From: Aliterella atlantica CENA595
GTDB lineage: Bacteria; Cyanobacteriota; Cyanobacteriia; Cyanobacteriales; Chroococcidiopsidaceae
Length of the DNA: 64,000 nucleotides
Assembly: GCF_000952155.1 (NCBI RefSeq)
Contig: NZ_JYON01000008.1
Location: 124,001 to 188,000 of the forward strand
Reading direction: 5' to 3'
The notes under the pieces were generated by a model. The model worked only from the letters and a program-made list of their open reading frames with translations. It made no database searches and was not told where the DNA came from. The position numbers and the translations under genes were made by a program. Position 1 is the stretch's first letter. Each line of letters starts with the position of its first letter. Of the stretch, positions 26,883 to 35,397 are shown piece by piece.

Positions 26883-27656
26883 ATGGCAGTAGAAACGCTA
26901 GAACAGTACGTTTGTTTTAGTAGTTTTATCAGTATGTCAATGCTTACATCACCCCAGGCGTTAAAAGATATTTTCTTTTGCCCAGAAGAGTCAAGTTTCT
27001 ATTCTTATTGCTTGCAGAGTTTAATATTGAACAACTGCGTAGGTACGGAAACTATTATTGAGTTTGGAGCGGGTGATGGTAGTCCAGTTATAAACTCATT
27101 ACTGAAGACAAATTTTGCTGGTGTAGTACACGGATTTGAAATTAACAAACTGTCTTGCGAAGTTGCTAGAGAAAAAATAGAAACTTACAATCTAAGTAAT
27201 AAATATAAAATCCACAATCGTTCCTTGTTTGACATTGCTAAACCTCAAGGAACTTATCTAATCTCAAATCCACCTTATCTACCCGCGCTAGACAATAAAT
27301 TATATCAGCCATTTTTGCATGGTGGTATAGACGGAATTACTGTTACTAAACAACTGCTATCTTTAGGCTATGAAAATGTCCTAGCAATGATTTCTAGCTA
27401 TTCTAATCCTGTAGGTGCAATTGATTATGCATTAACAAAAGGGTATAGTATAGCTAATTTTATCATTTCACCGCTCAAGTTTGGCTATTATAGTTCAGAG
27501 CCAAAAGTAATGAATAGAATTAAAGAATTACAAAAAGAACAAATGGCTTTTTATTCTCCAAATATCTATTTATTAGCAGGTGTATTATTTACAAAGCAAA
27601 CTGCTTGCCAGCAAAATTTATCTACAGAATTAGTTCAGATAATGACTAGCCTGTAA
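26883..27656 (+). CDS. SAM-dependent methyltransferase with NPPY motif
   Basis: Methyltransferase of 257 residues. The SAM-binding strand reads E-F-G-A-G-D-G-S-P and the catalytic motif N-P-P-Y-L-P matches the HemK/N6-adenine branch that methylates planar amide or amino groups. The target (protein glutamine, nucleic acid or small molecule) is not evident; no release-factor or restriction genes are near. Lower GC than its neighbours and an AT-rich upstream region may point to transfer. A strong terminator follows. Confidence 0.82.
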   Translation: MAVETLEQYVCFSSFISMSMLTSPQALKDIFFCPEESSFYSYCLQSLILNNCVGTETIIEFGAGDGSPVINSLLKTNFAGVVHGFEINKLSCEVAREKIETYNLSNKYKIHNRSLFDIAKPQGTYLISNPPYLPALDNKLYQPFLHGGIDGITVTKQLLSLGYENVLAMISSYSNPVGAIDYALTKGYSIANFIISPLKFGYYSSEPKVMNRIKELQKEQMAFYSPNIYLLAGVLFTKQTACQQNLSTELVQIMTSL

Positions 27657-27683
27657 TTGCGATTAGATTTCCTCTTGCTCGTT

Positions 27684-27708
27684 AAACCCCCCAGGAAATG
27701 GGGGGTTT
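27684..27708. terminator. Bidirectional terminator, 9-bp stem
   Basis: AAACCCCCC and GGGGGGTTT pair around a seven-base loop, with T on one side and A on the other. It lies between the convergent methyltransferase and diiron-protein genes and can serve both. Confidence 0.9.
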
Positions 27709-27728
27709 TCATGTGCGATAGAGAATTG

Positions 27729-28790
27729 TTACTCAGCAGCTTTAGCCGATCGCACGATCGCATCGCCTGCGCGATCGCCCATCAATTTCTCTTGATCGTA
27801 GCCAAGTACGAGTTCCCAGGCTCTATCTGGGTAGCGATCGGCTAAGGGAATAGATACATCAGTCAGCATCCATTGTCCGTGACGTTCGTCTTCTCTGATG
27901 TGCAGTTCCCAATACCCCATCGCCTCTTTAGACAATTCTAAGCGCTGTGCGGCGGCGAGATAGTTTCTATAAGCAGCCGGACCTGCTACCTCAAAGTATG
28001 TTAAACCACCGTTATAGCGGAGGAAATATATTTTGCGCTCAGTCATCAAAAAGTTGTGGTTGGCGCAAGCTAAGACTTCCCAAGGAACTAGATCGAAATA
28101 AGCTTCTGGCTCGGTATTCATGCCAAACTCTTCTAGCATTTGCGCGAAGTAAGTAGAATGCTTGCGCGATAAGCGACCGTTGCCATATTCTTCAATCAGT
28201 ACCCGCATCAAAGTGGCATGGACTTCATTTGCAGCACCGCCTAAGATGCGAGAAAGGCGACTACCTTCAACCAAACCGTCAAAAGAGCCGATCGCTAGTA
28301 CGCGACGGTAGCCAGCTTCAGTCATTTGTTCGCGCAAGTAGATGCTGTCAGCAGATAGCGGCGGATCGAGATCGCGATCGCTTCTCTCGGTTAACGCTTG
28401 CTTGACATCTTCTTGTTTGATTGCTTCGACATCTAGCTGGGAAAGCTCCCACTGTTGCCAAGGTGTTTCAATGCGATCGCGCACTTTATGCAGATAAAGC
28501 GATCGCTCGTTGGTATAGTGGCGCAAATCGTCATACCAAAATAGTTGCAGGCGATTGATTCGATACAGTATCCGTTGCAAAAATAGGCGCGCCGCGTCGT
28601 CGCTAGAATTTGTGTTGTAAGCGCGATCGATGGCTATTGCAAGTGCTTTTTCAAACTCGTCAGCCAGCGCTGGTTGCTTTTCTAGTTGGCTGTCTAAATC
28701 TTCTAAATCGAGCAGATGAATAAATTGCTGCTCGGCTTCATCGTAGTTGATGGCTTTGTCAGTAATGGAAGTAACGATGTTGCTCTGCAT
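27729..28790 (-). CDS. Haem-oxygenase-like diiron (HDO) protein
   Basis: Protein of 353 residues of the 'iron-containing redox enzyme' family, related to UndA/CADD-type enzymes that activate oxygen at two irons in a haem-oxygenase fold. Candidate ligands in the C-terminal half are E201 and H211 (E-E-Y-G-N-G-R-L-S-R-K-H), E295/H297 (E-L-H) and D301/H304 (D-E-R-H). The N-terminal 150 residues are helical and family-specific. No signal peptide is seen. Chemistry of known relatives (C-C cleavage, N-oxygenation, pABA formation) differs, so the substrate stays open. It is monocistronic between a terminator and a 128-base gap. Confidence 0.8.
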   Translation of the reverse strand: MQSNIVTSITDKAINYDEAEQQFIHLLDLEDLDSQLEKQPALADEFEKALAIAIDRAYNTNSSDDAARLFLQRILYRINRLQLFWYDDLRHYTNERSLYLHKVRDRIETPWQQWELSQLDVEAIKQEDVKQALTERSDRDLDPPLSADSIYLREQMTEAGYRRVLAIGSFDGLVEGSRLSRILGGAANEVHATLMRVLIEEYGNGRLSRKHSTYFAQMLEEFGMNTEPEAYFDLVPWEVLACANHNFLMTERKIYFLRYNGGLTYFEVAGPAAYRNYLAAAQRLELSKEAMGYWELHIREDERHGQWMLTDVSIPLADRYPDRAWELVLGYDQEKLMGDRAGDAIVRSAKAAE

Positions 28791-28918
28791 TGAGTGTGTG
28801 TAGCTCTTAGATTACTAACTACGATTTTGAGCCATGCCGAAGGTGATATACATTCTACTGGGGAGGTAGATCGAAACTTACACAATCTACGTGCTTATGG
28901 GTATTTCGTTATGATAAA

Positions 28919-30286
28919 TCAATTCGTAAAAGCCGCTAAGATTTGAGGAATGAATTGCTGGCGCGTTGCTTGTTCGTTTTTGCCTAGATGGACGATAACG
29001 AGTTGATGTGAAGGGATAATGGCAATGTATTGATCTTGAAATCCTTGAGCAGTGAGAATCTGGTTTTGCTCAGAGGATGCAGCCACATTCATCAACCAGA
29101 AATGAGCGCCATAATTTTTCTGAGGTGCAAGCTCAGCGAGCGTGCGACTGTACTTTACCCAACCTTCCGGTAAAATGCGTTGTCCTTCCCACACACCATC
29201 TTGCAAATAAAGTAGACCAAATCTCGCCCAGTCTCTTGCTGTAGCGTACATGAAAGACGAACCGACAAAGGTTCCCGATGCATCTGGTTCGATAACAGCA
29301 CTCTGCATCTCCAGGCGATTGAACAAGGCGCGACGGGGGAAAGTTAGATAATCGGCATCGCTGGCGATCGCGTTGCGGATAACACGGGAGATAATGTTAG
29401 TTGTGCCACTGGAGTATTGCCACTTAGTATTTGGAGTAGCTGCTAAGGGTTGATTTGCAGCATATCCAGCCGTATTGGCTCGACCAAATAGCATTTGAAT
29501 CAAATCTCCTAGAGGGCTTCCTTCATCTTCGTTAAACGTCAGTCCGCTACTCATGTGCAGCATTGAATCTAGAGTAATTTGGCTGCGGCGATCGCTCCAC
29601 TCTGGCATCAGGTTTTTATCCTTGAGCGATAGTTTATCCTCCTTGACAAGAATACCTACAAGTGCGTTAGTTACGCTTTTGGTCATCGACCATCCAGGTA
29701 AAGGCATTTGAGCGGAAAAGCCTGGTGCGTAACGTTCGGCAACAATCTGACCTTGATAGACAATAACTACAGCCCTAGTATGCTGTTGGGGACGAAAAAC
29801 CGAGTCCAGAGCTAGTTTAAGTTGTCTTTGGTTAATTTCCGGTGGTACTGAGTCCACTTGTCTTAGCGATCGCCTTTCGTTTAGTTTTTGGGGAACTAGG
29901 GGCAGTGACTTCACTTGCGATCGCAAGCGAGCTTCAGTAGTATCGATAACTAGAGTACAACCAAGCCCAGGACGAAAGATGGCTTGATGTTTTGCCCAGC
30001 CGAAAATATTAGCTGTTGCAGATTGTTGCGATCGATTGATTTTAACTTGAATTGACTTGACAATGGACTTCTCCAGTGCCGATAAGCCTTCAATCTCAGC
30101 TAAAACGTCTCGATCGAAAACAGATTCTTTTGAGCGCCCAGAGACAAACACGCCCGAACAAAATTGTTTTGCTTGGTAAGCTGTGCCAATATTTAAAATC
30201 CGCCATAAGGTATAGCCAAAATAGCTGACAAAACCTAAGCTAATTACACCCAAACTCAACAATAAATACTTGAGGCTTTGTTTCAT
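28919..30286 (-). CDS. Serine hydrolase, class C beta-lactamase family
   Basis: Membrane-anchored or exported hydrolase of 455 residues. An N-terminal hydrophobic segment (about 8-30) acts as signal or anchor. The catalytic S-x-x-K is S-M-T-K within G-W-S-M-T-K-S-V-T, and the second motif is Y-S-S in W-Q-Y-S-S-G-T-T-N. Family members include esterases, D-aminopeptidases and penicillin-binding-like proteins; true beta-lactamase activity is not implied. It is divergent from the GST gene 54 bases away. Confidence 0.9.
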   Translation of the reverse strand: MKQSLKYLLLSLGVISLGFVSYFGYTLWRILNIGTAYQAKQFCSGVFVSGRSKESVFDRDVLAEIEGLSALEKSIVKSIQVKINRSQQSATANIFGWAKHQAIFRPGLGCTLVIDTTEARLRSQVKSLPLVPQKLNERRSLRQVDSVPPEINQRQLKLALDSVFRPQQHTRAVVIVYQGQIVAERYAPGFSAQMPLPGWSMTKSVTNALVGILVKEDKLSLKDKNLMPEWSDRRSQITLDSMLHMSSGLTFNEDEGSPLGDLIQMLFGRANTAGYAANQPLAATPNTKWQYSSGTTNIISRVIRNAIASDADYLTFPRRALFNRLEMQSAVIEPDASGTFVGSSFMYATARDWARFGLLYLQDGVWEGQRILPEGWVKYSRTLAELAPQKNYGAHFWLMNVAASSEQNQILTAQGFQDQYIAIIPSHQLVIVHLGKNEQATRQQFIPQILAAFTN

Positions 30287-30340
30287 CTAGTAACTACCAA
30301 TTTCTTACAGAATGAATAAGAACAATTAACTAAGAATTTT

Positions 30341-30973
30341 ATGCTCGTCGTCCACCATTTAAACAACTCTCGTTCTCAGCGCATCCTTTGGCTGTTGGAA
30401 GAACTCGGACTCGAATACGAAATTAAGCGTTACGAGCGCGATGTGGAAACCATGCTAGCACCAGCATCATTACGCGCAGTACATCCTCTCGGCAAGTCTC
30501 CAGTTATTACCGATGACTCGCTGACTTTGGCAGAGTCGGGAGCAATTATCGAGTACCTAGTCGAGCGCTATGGCAATGGAAAACTAGCTCCTGCGCCTAG
30601 TACAGACCAGTGGTGGCAATACAAATATTGGCTGCACTATGCCGAAGGTTCGGCAATGCCATTGTTGGTAATGAAGTTGATCTTCAACCATTTTGATTTA
30701 GGAGATTGTAGCGCGTCTACCCAACTGATTGCACCTCAGATTAAGCTGCACGTTGACTATATAGAAGGCGAATTAAGTAAAAGTACGTGGTTTGTCGGCG
30801 AGGAATTTACCGCAGCCGATATTGCGATGAGCTTTCCACTAGAGGCAGCAGAGGCGCAGCTAGGCTTAGATGCAAGTTATCGACAGCTTAAGAGTTTTCT
30901 CGATCGCATTCATGCTCGTCCAGCCTACCAAAAAGCGCTGGAACACGGCGGTAAGTACGAGATTTTGAAATAA
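30341..30973 (+). CDS. Glutathione S-transferase
   Basis: Cytosolic GST of 210 residues: an N-terminal thioredoxin-like domain (H-H-L-N-N-S-R-S-Q-R-I-L-W-L) with the likely catalytic serine near residue 9-11, the cis-proline segment K-S-P-V-I-T-D, the E-S-G-A-I-I-E-Y-L glutathione-binding motif, and the all-helical C-terminal domain with F-T-A-A-D-I-A-M-S. It would conjugate or reduce electrophiles with glutathione. The Lin0512 gene begins 27 bases after the stop, probably in the same transcript. Confidence 0.94.
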   Translation: MLVVHHLNNSRSQRILWLLEELGLEYEIKRYERDVETMLAPASLRAVHPLGKSPVITDDSLTLAESGAIIEYLVERYGNGKLAPAPSTDQWWQYKYWLHYAEGSAMPLLVMKLIFNHFDLGDCSASTQLIAPQIKLHVDYIEGELSKSTWFVGEEFTAADIAMSFPLEAAEAQLGLDASYRQLKSFLDRIHARPAYQKALEHGGKYEILK

Positions 30974-31000
30974 TTGGGTAGTTTTGAGGAAATAACAACA

Positions 31001-31366
31001 ATGGTGCAAAAACGCCTAATTATTGAGATGGGCATGGGTATAGATCAACACGGGCAAGAGCCAACCGTAGCCGCTGCTAGGGCGGTACGTAATGCGATCG
31101 CTCATAATGCTTTACCTGGTGTCTGGGAGGTAGCAGGATTGAGCGATCCTGACAAGATGATCGTTGAAGTCAAAGTAGGCGTACCATATCCCGAACAAGT
31201 ACGGGAAGCAGAAGTGCTGGCAGTGTTGCCTTTTGGGCGCAAGTCTTTAACTGTAGAGACTGGCGGGATGGTAGTTCAAGGTCGGGCGATCGCTTCTTTG
31301 CACGATAAAAACGATGAAATGCTAATTGCTGTTGCTGCTGTTACGGTTTGGGTAGATACTGACTGA
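31001..31366 (+). CDS. Lin0512 family protein
   Basis: Protein of 121 residues of the conserved Lin0512 family, function unknown. Seen features are the glycine-rich start E-M-G-M-G-I-D-Q-H-G, R-A-V-R-N-A-I and V-G-V-P-Y-P-E, all typical of the family. I chose ATG 31001 (GAGG at 30986-30989) in place of the TTG further up. It follows the GST gene closely and is closed by a terminator at 31390. Confidence 0.9.
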   Translation: MVQKRLIIEMGMGIDQHGQEPTVAAARAVRNAIAHNALPGVWEVAGLSDPDKMIVEVKVGVPYPEQVREAEVLAVLPFGRKSLTVETGGMVVQGRAIASLHDKNDEMLIAVAAVTVWVDTD

Positions 31367-31389
31367 AAAAGACAGTTTTGGAGCGATTT

Positions 31390-31410
31390 CGGGCGATCGC
31401 GCCCGTTTTT
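31390..31410 (+). terminator. Rho-independent terminator after the Lin0512 gene
   Basis: CGGGCG and CGCCCG form a six-pair GC stem around ATCG, followed by five T. The loop and inner stem include a HIP1 site. Confidence 0.9.
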
Positions 31411-31607
31411 GACTTGCACTTTTCTCTGAGGCGAGGAGCGCACTTTTCCGTAGAAATAGCCACGTCAACTGGATCTTCATATATAGTTCAGTGAATTTTC
31501 GCTTGTTTGCCGAGGAGTAACAACGTTAGATTGCTTTCTAAATTCTGTTACTCCTACCAAGTTGAAAAAATATCGCTAACTGTAATTCAAGGAGCCTGCA
31601 TTTTGCT

Positions 31608-31871
31608 ATGAGCGATCGCCCAATTATTGTTAATCAATTAAGTTTTAAAAGAAAGTTTGTAGCTGCCTTGATTGATGGAGTTATTTTAAATACTGGTTTA
31701 GGAGTTATTCTGGCGGTTGTTTCCAACATTGCTAGCGATATTGCCTTGCTCAATGCCAATGTTGGTAACTTTGACTTAGTATTCAGTTTGGTTTACTTCG
31801 CTACTTTAGACAGTATTCCTAAACAATTAAGACTCGGTAGAAGATTGGTGGAAAGTACATTTACAAAGTAG
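31608..31871 (+). CDS. Truncated RDD-family membrane protein
   Basis: Product of 87 residues resembling the first part of an RDD domain: F-K-R-K-F-V-A-A-L-I-D-G-V-I-L-N for the R..D.. motif, a membrane segment, then D-S-I-P-K-Q-L-R-L-G-R-R-L in place of the usual D-S-S-P-W-Q-A-T-L-G-K. It stops soon after this point, where full-length members continue with another membrane helix. It may be a short family member or a broken gene. ATG 31608 has AAGGAG at 31589-31594. It lies next to the Argonaute module, convergent with it. Confidence 0.6.
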   Translation: MSDRPIIVNQLSFKRKFVAALIDGVILNTGLGVILAVVSNIASDIALLNANVGNFDLVFSLVYFATLDSIPKQLRLGRRLVESTFTK

Positions 31872-31886
31872 TAATGTTGTTTTTAT

Positions 31887-34124
31887 TTATAACCAAAACT
31901 GGCGATCGCCCATAAGCATACTACGAGGGTAAATCCCCTTCAACCGTAACTCAGCTATACGATCTGAGCCAAACAATGGCATTGGTAGCCGAGGTTCTCT
32001 TAAGGCTCCGTGATGTAGTAGTGTAAGCTTCAACGTAGTTTCTAAAACACTTTCGATAGACACTTGATGTCCTCTTGGATGCACAATCAAACGTAAGGGG
32101 CGAGCCAAGCCAACACTATCGTTAACCTTAGTCGTTACTAAAATTGCTTCTTGTGGCGATAATTTTAAGGCTAATCCTTGTGTTGGTGCAGTGATATTTT
32201 TGCCATTCAAGTTATACAGTCGCGGACTTCCAGATTTTTTGCACTCTACTAAAATAAACTTTGCTTCAATTGCCTTAGCCCACTCCAATAAATGATCTAC
32301 TTCTTTGCCACAAAAAGGACCATCACGATAAATCAAAACAGTTTTATTTCTTAATTCAGTTTCAGGTAGCAATGTTTCCAAAAGACGTTGAGGAACTTCT
32401 TCCCCTTCAATTAGCGAGTCTTCTAACTGATAGCGGATGAACTCCCCTTGGCTACCATAGAGACGAATGCTGGCACAAGCATTTAAAGTTCCTGGTAGAT
32501 GTTTTTTAGCAACTCTTGAAATATCTAAGCCAATAAAATAGTCGGCAATTTTTAAAGGTTCAGCAAGCACAAAAGGTAAGTTACCTAATTTTGCTAATAT
32601 TCCTGGAATTACTTGATTAAGAATTTGTTTATGATTGACATTATTAAGTGTGTCATCATAAATAACTTGACTTGCAATTCCACGCCGGAGTAATTGAGAA
32701 TAAATGCGCTGGTAGAGGCTGCCACCTTCGTCATCATCAGCATTGCGATCGCTTTGGGGCAGAAACACTAAAACAATATCAGTTGGTATAATAACTAATT
32801 CATTGACCGCTTTTTCTACCTCTGCTCTAAGAACAGCACCGTTTAAATCTTTAACTGATAGATGTTTTTTATTTACAACATCGCTACTAAATTTATACTT
32901 TTTTAGCCTTTGCTTGATACTATCTCCATTAGTACCTTCCAAAAAAGCACCTACACTCGAATCACAAAGTTTTAAGGCAGAAATTCTGATGCTTCTTGAT
33001 AAATCGCGATAATCCTCATGTCGGCGGTAAACACCTCCTTGAGATAAACCAACAAGGACTTGACCTCTAATCCCTTTAAAATTTCCACCGAAGAGGAGCG
33101 GAGTTTGGTCAAGGGGAGTTGATGGCTGCCAGAATAAACCTGGATACTCACGACTATTAATACTGCGCTCTAGTTTAAAACCATAACTAGCTAAAGCAGC
33201 TTGAGCTAATTTTTTATTAGACTCTATCAGAGTTTGTCGTTCTCGGTCGCGAATTTTTGCTACTTTAAGTAAATTTCCATATTTAACTTGAAATCGCTCG
33301 GAGGTTTCTGCTGTAACGCATGGGCGTAGTGCTGCTAGAGGATAACGAAACTGCTTTTTATTCTTCCCAAACTGTACGCTCACTACAGGTTGCTCTGCTG
33401 GCGCTTCTATCAGCTTTGCTTTACTAACTGAGCCTTGCGCTAACTCGATCAACTCTTCCCTCTGTTCTCCAAGCGTGCCAACAATTTCAGTAATAGTACA
33501 GTTGCCACCGCGTTCTATTTCTTGAACTTTAAAACCTACTAAAAGCTGCTCTGGATTTTGCCGATAAGGATGCTGCTCAAAAAAATCTGCCAAATTGACT
33601 ATAGAAACAATCTTGCTACGAATGGTTAGCGTTAAACATGGTTTTAGTCCGTCTAATAATTCAATTGTTTCTGCCCATATATCTGCTTTGCGTACAACTT
33701 CTACTCCGTTTTTAGAAAAAATAGGAGTAACTGGTAGGGAACGATTGACTTTTAATATTTGCCCTGCAAGTTCAGCCGAAACTTTTGGCGTTACTGATGG
33801 TTGACGTACCCACTGGATTGAGTAGGAGCGATTGCCAATGTCTGCTTTTAAATCTTCTTGAATTTCTGCTATCGCATCTCGCCATTCGCTTGGACTTGGC
33901 ATTTGTTGACCGAGTGTTCCTAAAACCCAAAAATATCCTTCGTGCCATGACACAACAACTCCAGGAAATTTCCGGCTAAAACGAAAACCCAAACGATTTG
34001 CTAATTCTTTATCAATTTCTGGCGTTACTCGGAAACACATTAAGTTAAGTGGCGATAAAATACTTAGGGGCATAATTTCGCTCAAATGTACCGATTCTTG
34101 AGCCACAGAAACTATAGCAGTCAT
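31887..34124 (-). CDS. Prokaryotic Argonaute, long form with intact catalytic tetrad
   Basis: Guide-dependent nuclease of 745 residues, the size of long-A Argonautes such as those of Synechococcus and Thermus. N, PAZ-like (about 150-270), MID (about 420-520) and PIWI (about 520-745) regions can be placed. The metal tetrad is complete: D534 (F-I-G-L-D-I-S-R), glutamate finger probably E568 (Q-L-E-D), D601 (I-Y-R-D-G) and D721 (G-S-D-R-I-A-E-L); spacing matches that of Thermus Argonaute closely. In the MID the Y-x-x-x-K seen in many relatives reads Y471-x-x-x-Y475. Its ATG overlaps the stop of the Cas4-like gene as ATGA, so both are made together. It likely uses small guides to attack foreign DNA. 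Confidence 0.93.
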   Translation of the reverse strand: MTAIVSVAQESVHLSEIMPLSILSPLNLMCFRVTPEIDKELANRLGFRFSRKFPGVVVSWHEGYFWVLGTLGQQMPSPSEWRDAIAEIQEDLKADIGNRSYSIQWVRQPSVTPKVSAELAGQILKVNRSLPVTPIFSKNGVEVVRKADIWAETIELLDGLKPCLTLTIRSKIVSIVNLADFFEQHPYRQNPEQLLVGFKVQEIERGGNCTITEIVGTLGEQREELIELAQGSVSKAKLIEAPAEQPVVSVQFGKNKKQFRYPLAALRPCVTAETSERFQVKYGNLLKVAKIRDRERQTLIESNKKLAQAALASYGFKLERSINSREYPGLFWQPSTPLDQTPLLFGGNFKGIRGQVLVGLSQGGVYRRHEDYRDLSRSIRISALKLCDSSVGAFLEGTNGDSIKQRLKKYKFSSDVVNKKHLSVKDLNGAVLRAEVEKAVNELVIIPTDIVLVFLPQSDRNADDDEGGSLYQRIYSQLLRRGIASQVIYDDTLNNVNHKQILNQVIPGILAKLGNLPFVLAEPLKIADYFIGLDISRVAKKHLPGTLNACASIRLYGSQGEFIRYQLEDSLIEGEEVPQRLLETLLPETELRNKTVLIYRDGPFCGKEVDHLLEWAKAIEAKFILVECKKSGSPRLYNLNGKNITAPTQGLALKLSPQEAILVTTKVNDSVGLARPLRLIVHPRGHQVSIESVLETTLKLTLLHHGALREPRLPMPLFGSDRIAELRLKGIYPRSMLMGDRQFWL

Positions 34125-34936
34125 ATAGAAACCTCTATAACAGAATAGTTGCAGATTGAATTAAATGAGCAGGAGCGGCAAGCACTCCCAGGATTTGCTG
34201 GAAAAATTTGGTCAAATAAATCTGGATTTTTGCGATAGCTTGCTAAATTTTTTTGATGTTTTTGAGCTATTTTTGAAAACTCAATTTGAATTGCTTTTAG
34301 TTGGATAGGTGTAGCAGCAATTTCTGCTGACCGTTTTCCATTTTCTAGATTGTAAAATGAAGCAATAGCAGGTTGATTGGGATATAAATAGCTGGCTGCT
34401 AGTAAGTAGACATAACCTTGTCTTAGATCGAATTCACTTTTACCAGTTTTAAAATCTAGAATATGTAGCGTTCCATCTGGCTCTCTAAAAATACAGTCTG
34501 TTGCTGCATATAAATTAAACTGATATTTACTGTATTCAATCAAGATCGGTTTGGGAATTCCCTCGTCTCCTCTACTTAAACGAATAATTTCTTTACCAAG
34601 TAATATGGGATCTTCTTGATATCTCTTTAAAACACTGATTATTCTTTGCCGAACTTCCTCTGGTTCTTGATTTAAAGATAAAGCTTCTGTTACTTGCTGC
34701 AAGCTATTTGCTCGATCCAGTATCAAGTTATTTTGATGGAATTCGTACACTCCTTTTTGTGCTAAATGTCCAATTTGCTGCTGTTTAGTATTTGTCTCGT
34801 TCAAAGCCTTAATAGCTGGCTCTTGGGAACGTGCTTTACTAAAGCCTCGTTTCATATCGCAATGCAAGCTTTCTTGCCCTATCGCTGGCTCAAATAATGA
34901 CCAAAGGTGAAAACTTGCAGAAGGTCGCCACGCCAT
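34121..34936 (-). CDS. Argonaute-associated Cas4-like PD-(D/E)XK nuclease
   Basis: Nuclease of 271 residues from ATG 34936 (288 from ATG 34987; numbering below uses the longer form). RecB/Cas4 core: G73-H74, D164 (A-T-D-C-I-F), D178-x-K180 in I-L-D-F-K-T-G-K, then Q190 and a Y-x-x-L-L-A helix. Four cysteines fit an iron-sulphur cluster: C43, then C270-x-x-C273 and C279, as in Cas4. I prefer the inner ATG because R-P-S-A-S-F-H-L-W follows directly and a promoter can be placed just before it. The stop overlaps the Argonaute start by four bases. No cas1, cas2 or CRISPR array is near. It may process guides or degrade cut targets. Confidence 0.88.
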   Translation of the reverse strand: MAWRPSASFHLWSLFEPAIGQESLHCDMKRGFSKARSQEPAIKALNETNTKQQQIGHLAQKGVYEFHQNNLILDRANSLQQVTEALSLNQEPEEVRQRIISVLKRYQEDPILLGKEIIRLSRGDEGIPKPILIEYSKYQFNLYAATDCIFREPDGTLHILDFKTGKSEFDLRQGYVYLLAASYLYPNQPAIASFYNLENGKRSAEIAATPIQLKAIQIEFSKIAQKHQKNLASYRKNPDLFDQIFPANPGSACRSCSFNSICNYSVIEVSI

Positions 34937-34974
34937 AAATCTTGTATTTGTAGTTGGCTTTTTAATCAACAACA

Positions 34975-35004
34975 ATAGTACCCTCATATTGATTTTTTCG
35001 TCAA
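34975..35004 (-). promoter_or_regulatory. Candidate promoter of the nuclease-Argonaute operon
   Basis: On the minus strand TTGACG (34999-35004) and TACTAT (34975-34980) stand 18 bases apart. Transcription would begin near 34968, which places ATG 34987 outside the transcript and favours ATG 34936 as the start. Inferred from sequence only. Confidence 0.4.
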
Positions 35005-35017
35005 GTTTTAATATGAT
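34989..35017 (+). promoter_or_regulatory. Candidate promoter of the XRE-ImmA operon
   Basis: TTGATT (34989-34994) and TATGAT (35012-35017) are separated by exactly 17 bases, close to sigma-70 consensus. The start codon GTG 35041 lies 24 bases after the -10 box. The two divergent promoters overlap. Confidence 0.55.
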
Positions 35018-35029
35018 ATAGAGTCAAGT
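35000..35029. promoter_or_regulatory. Direct repeat GTCAAGT, candidate XRE operator
   Basis: GTCAAGT occurs at 35000-35006 and again at 35023-35029, 23 bases apart. The first copy covers the -35 box of the minus-strand promoter, the second lies just after the -10 box of the plus-strand promoter. A protein bound at both could shut both operons. Confidence 0.45.
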
Positions 35030-35040
35030 AGGTTAAAAAC

Positions 35041-35397
35041 GTGGGTCAAACTTTTGGTCAACTTATCCGTCAAGCACGTAAAGATAAGGGATACAGTCAA
35101 CGAGAACTAGCCAAGCTGGTAGAGCTAGATTTTACATACTTGTCTAAATTGGAAAACGATCGCGCAGATTATCCGCCCAAAGAGTATGTAATACAACAAC
35201 TAGCACACTATCTAGATTTAAATAAAGAAGAATTAATTTTTTTAGCTGGTCGTATTCCTCAGCGTGATGAGGACTTTATCAAGCAAAATTATAAAACAAT
35301 GCCCGCTCTATTCCGGCGAATGCAGGAAAATCCTGAGTTTGCCCAAAGGATATTTCGGGAAGCTACACAAATAGAAACTGAGGAGACACAAAGTTGA
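35041..35397 (+). CDS. XRE-family HTH transcriptional regulator
   Basis: Repressor-type protein of 118 residues. The helix-turn-helix (about 7-60) reads L-I-R-Q-A-R-K-D-K-G-Y-S-Q-R-E-L-A with T-Y-L-S-K-L-E for the recognition helix. The C-terminal part is helical and probably used for dimers or as a protease target. Start is GTG 35041. The ImmA/IrrE gene overlaps its end, the usual partner arrangement of ImmR/ImmA pairs in which the peptidase cuts the repressor on DNA damage. By position it should control the divergent nuclease-Argonaute operon and itself. Confidence 0.92.
   Translation: MGQTFGQLIRQARKDKGYSQRELAKLVELDFTYLSKLENDRADYPPKEYVIQQLAHYLDLNKEELIFLAGRIPQRDEDFIKQNYKTMPALFRRMQENPEFAQRIFREATQIETEETQS

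Noticed and set aside
31887..34124. Short Argonaute (SPARTA/SPARSA-like) system
   Set aside because: The protein is full length with a PAZ-like region and complete catalytic residues, and no TIR, SIR2 or APAZ partner is present.
34121..34936. Cas4-like gene as part of a CRISPR-Cas locus
   Set aside because: No cas genes or repeat-spacer array are seen within the window.
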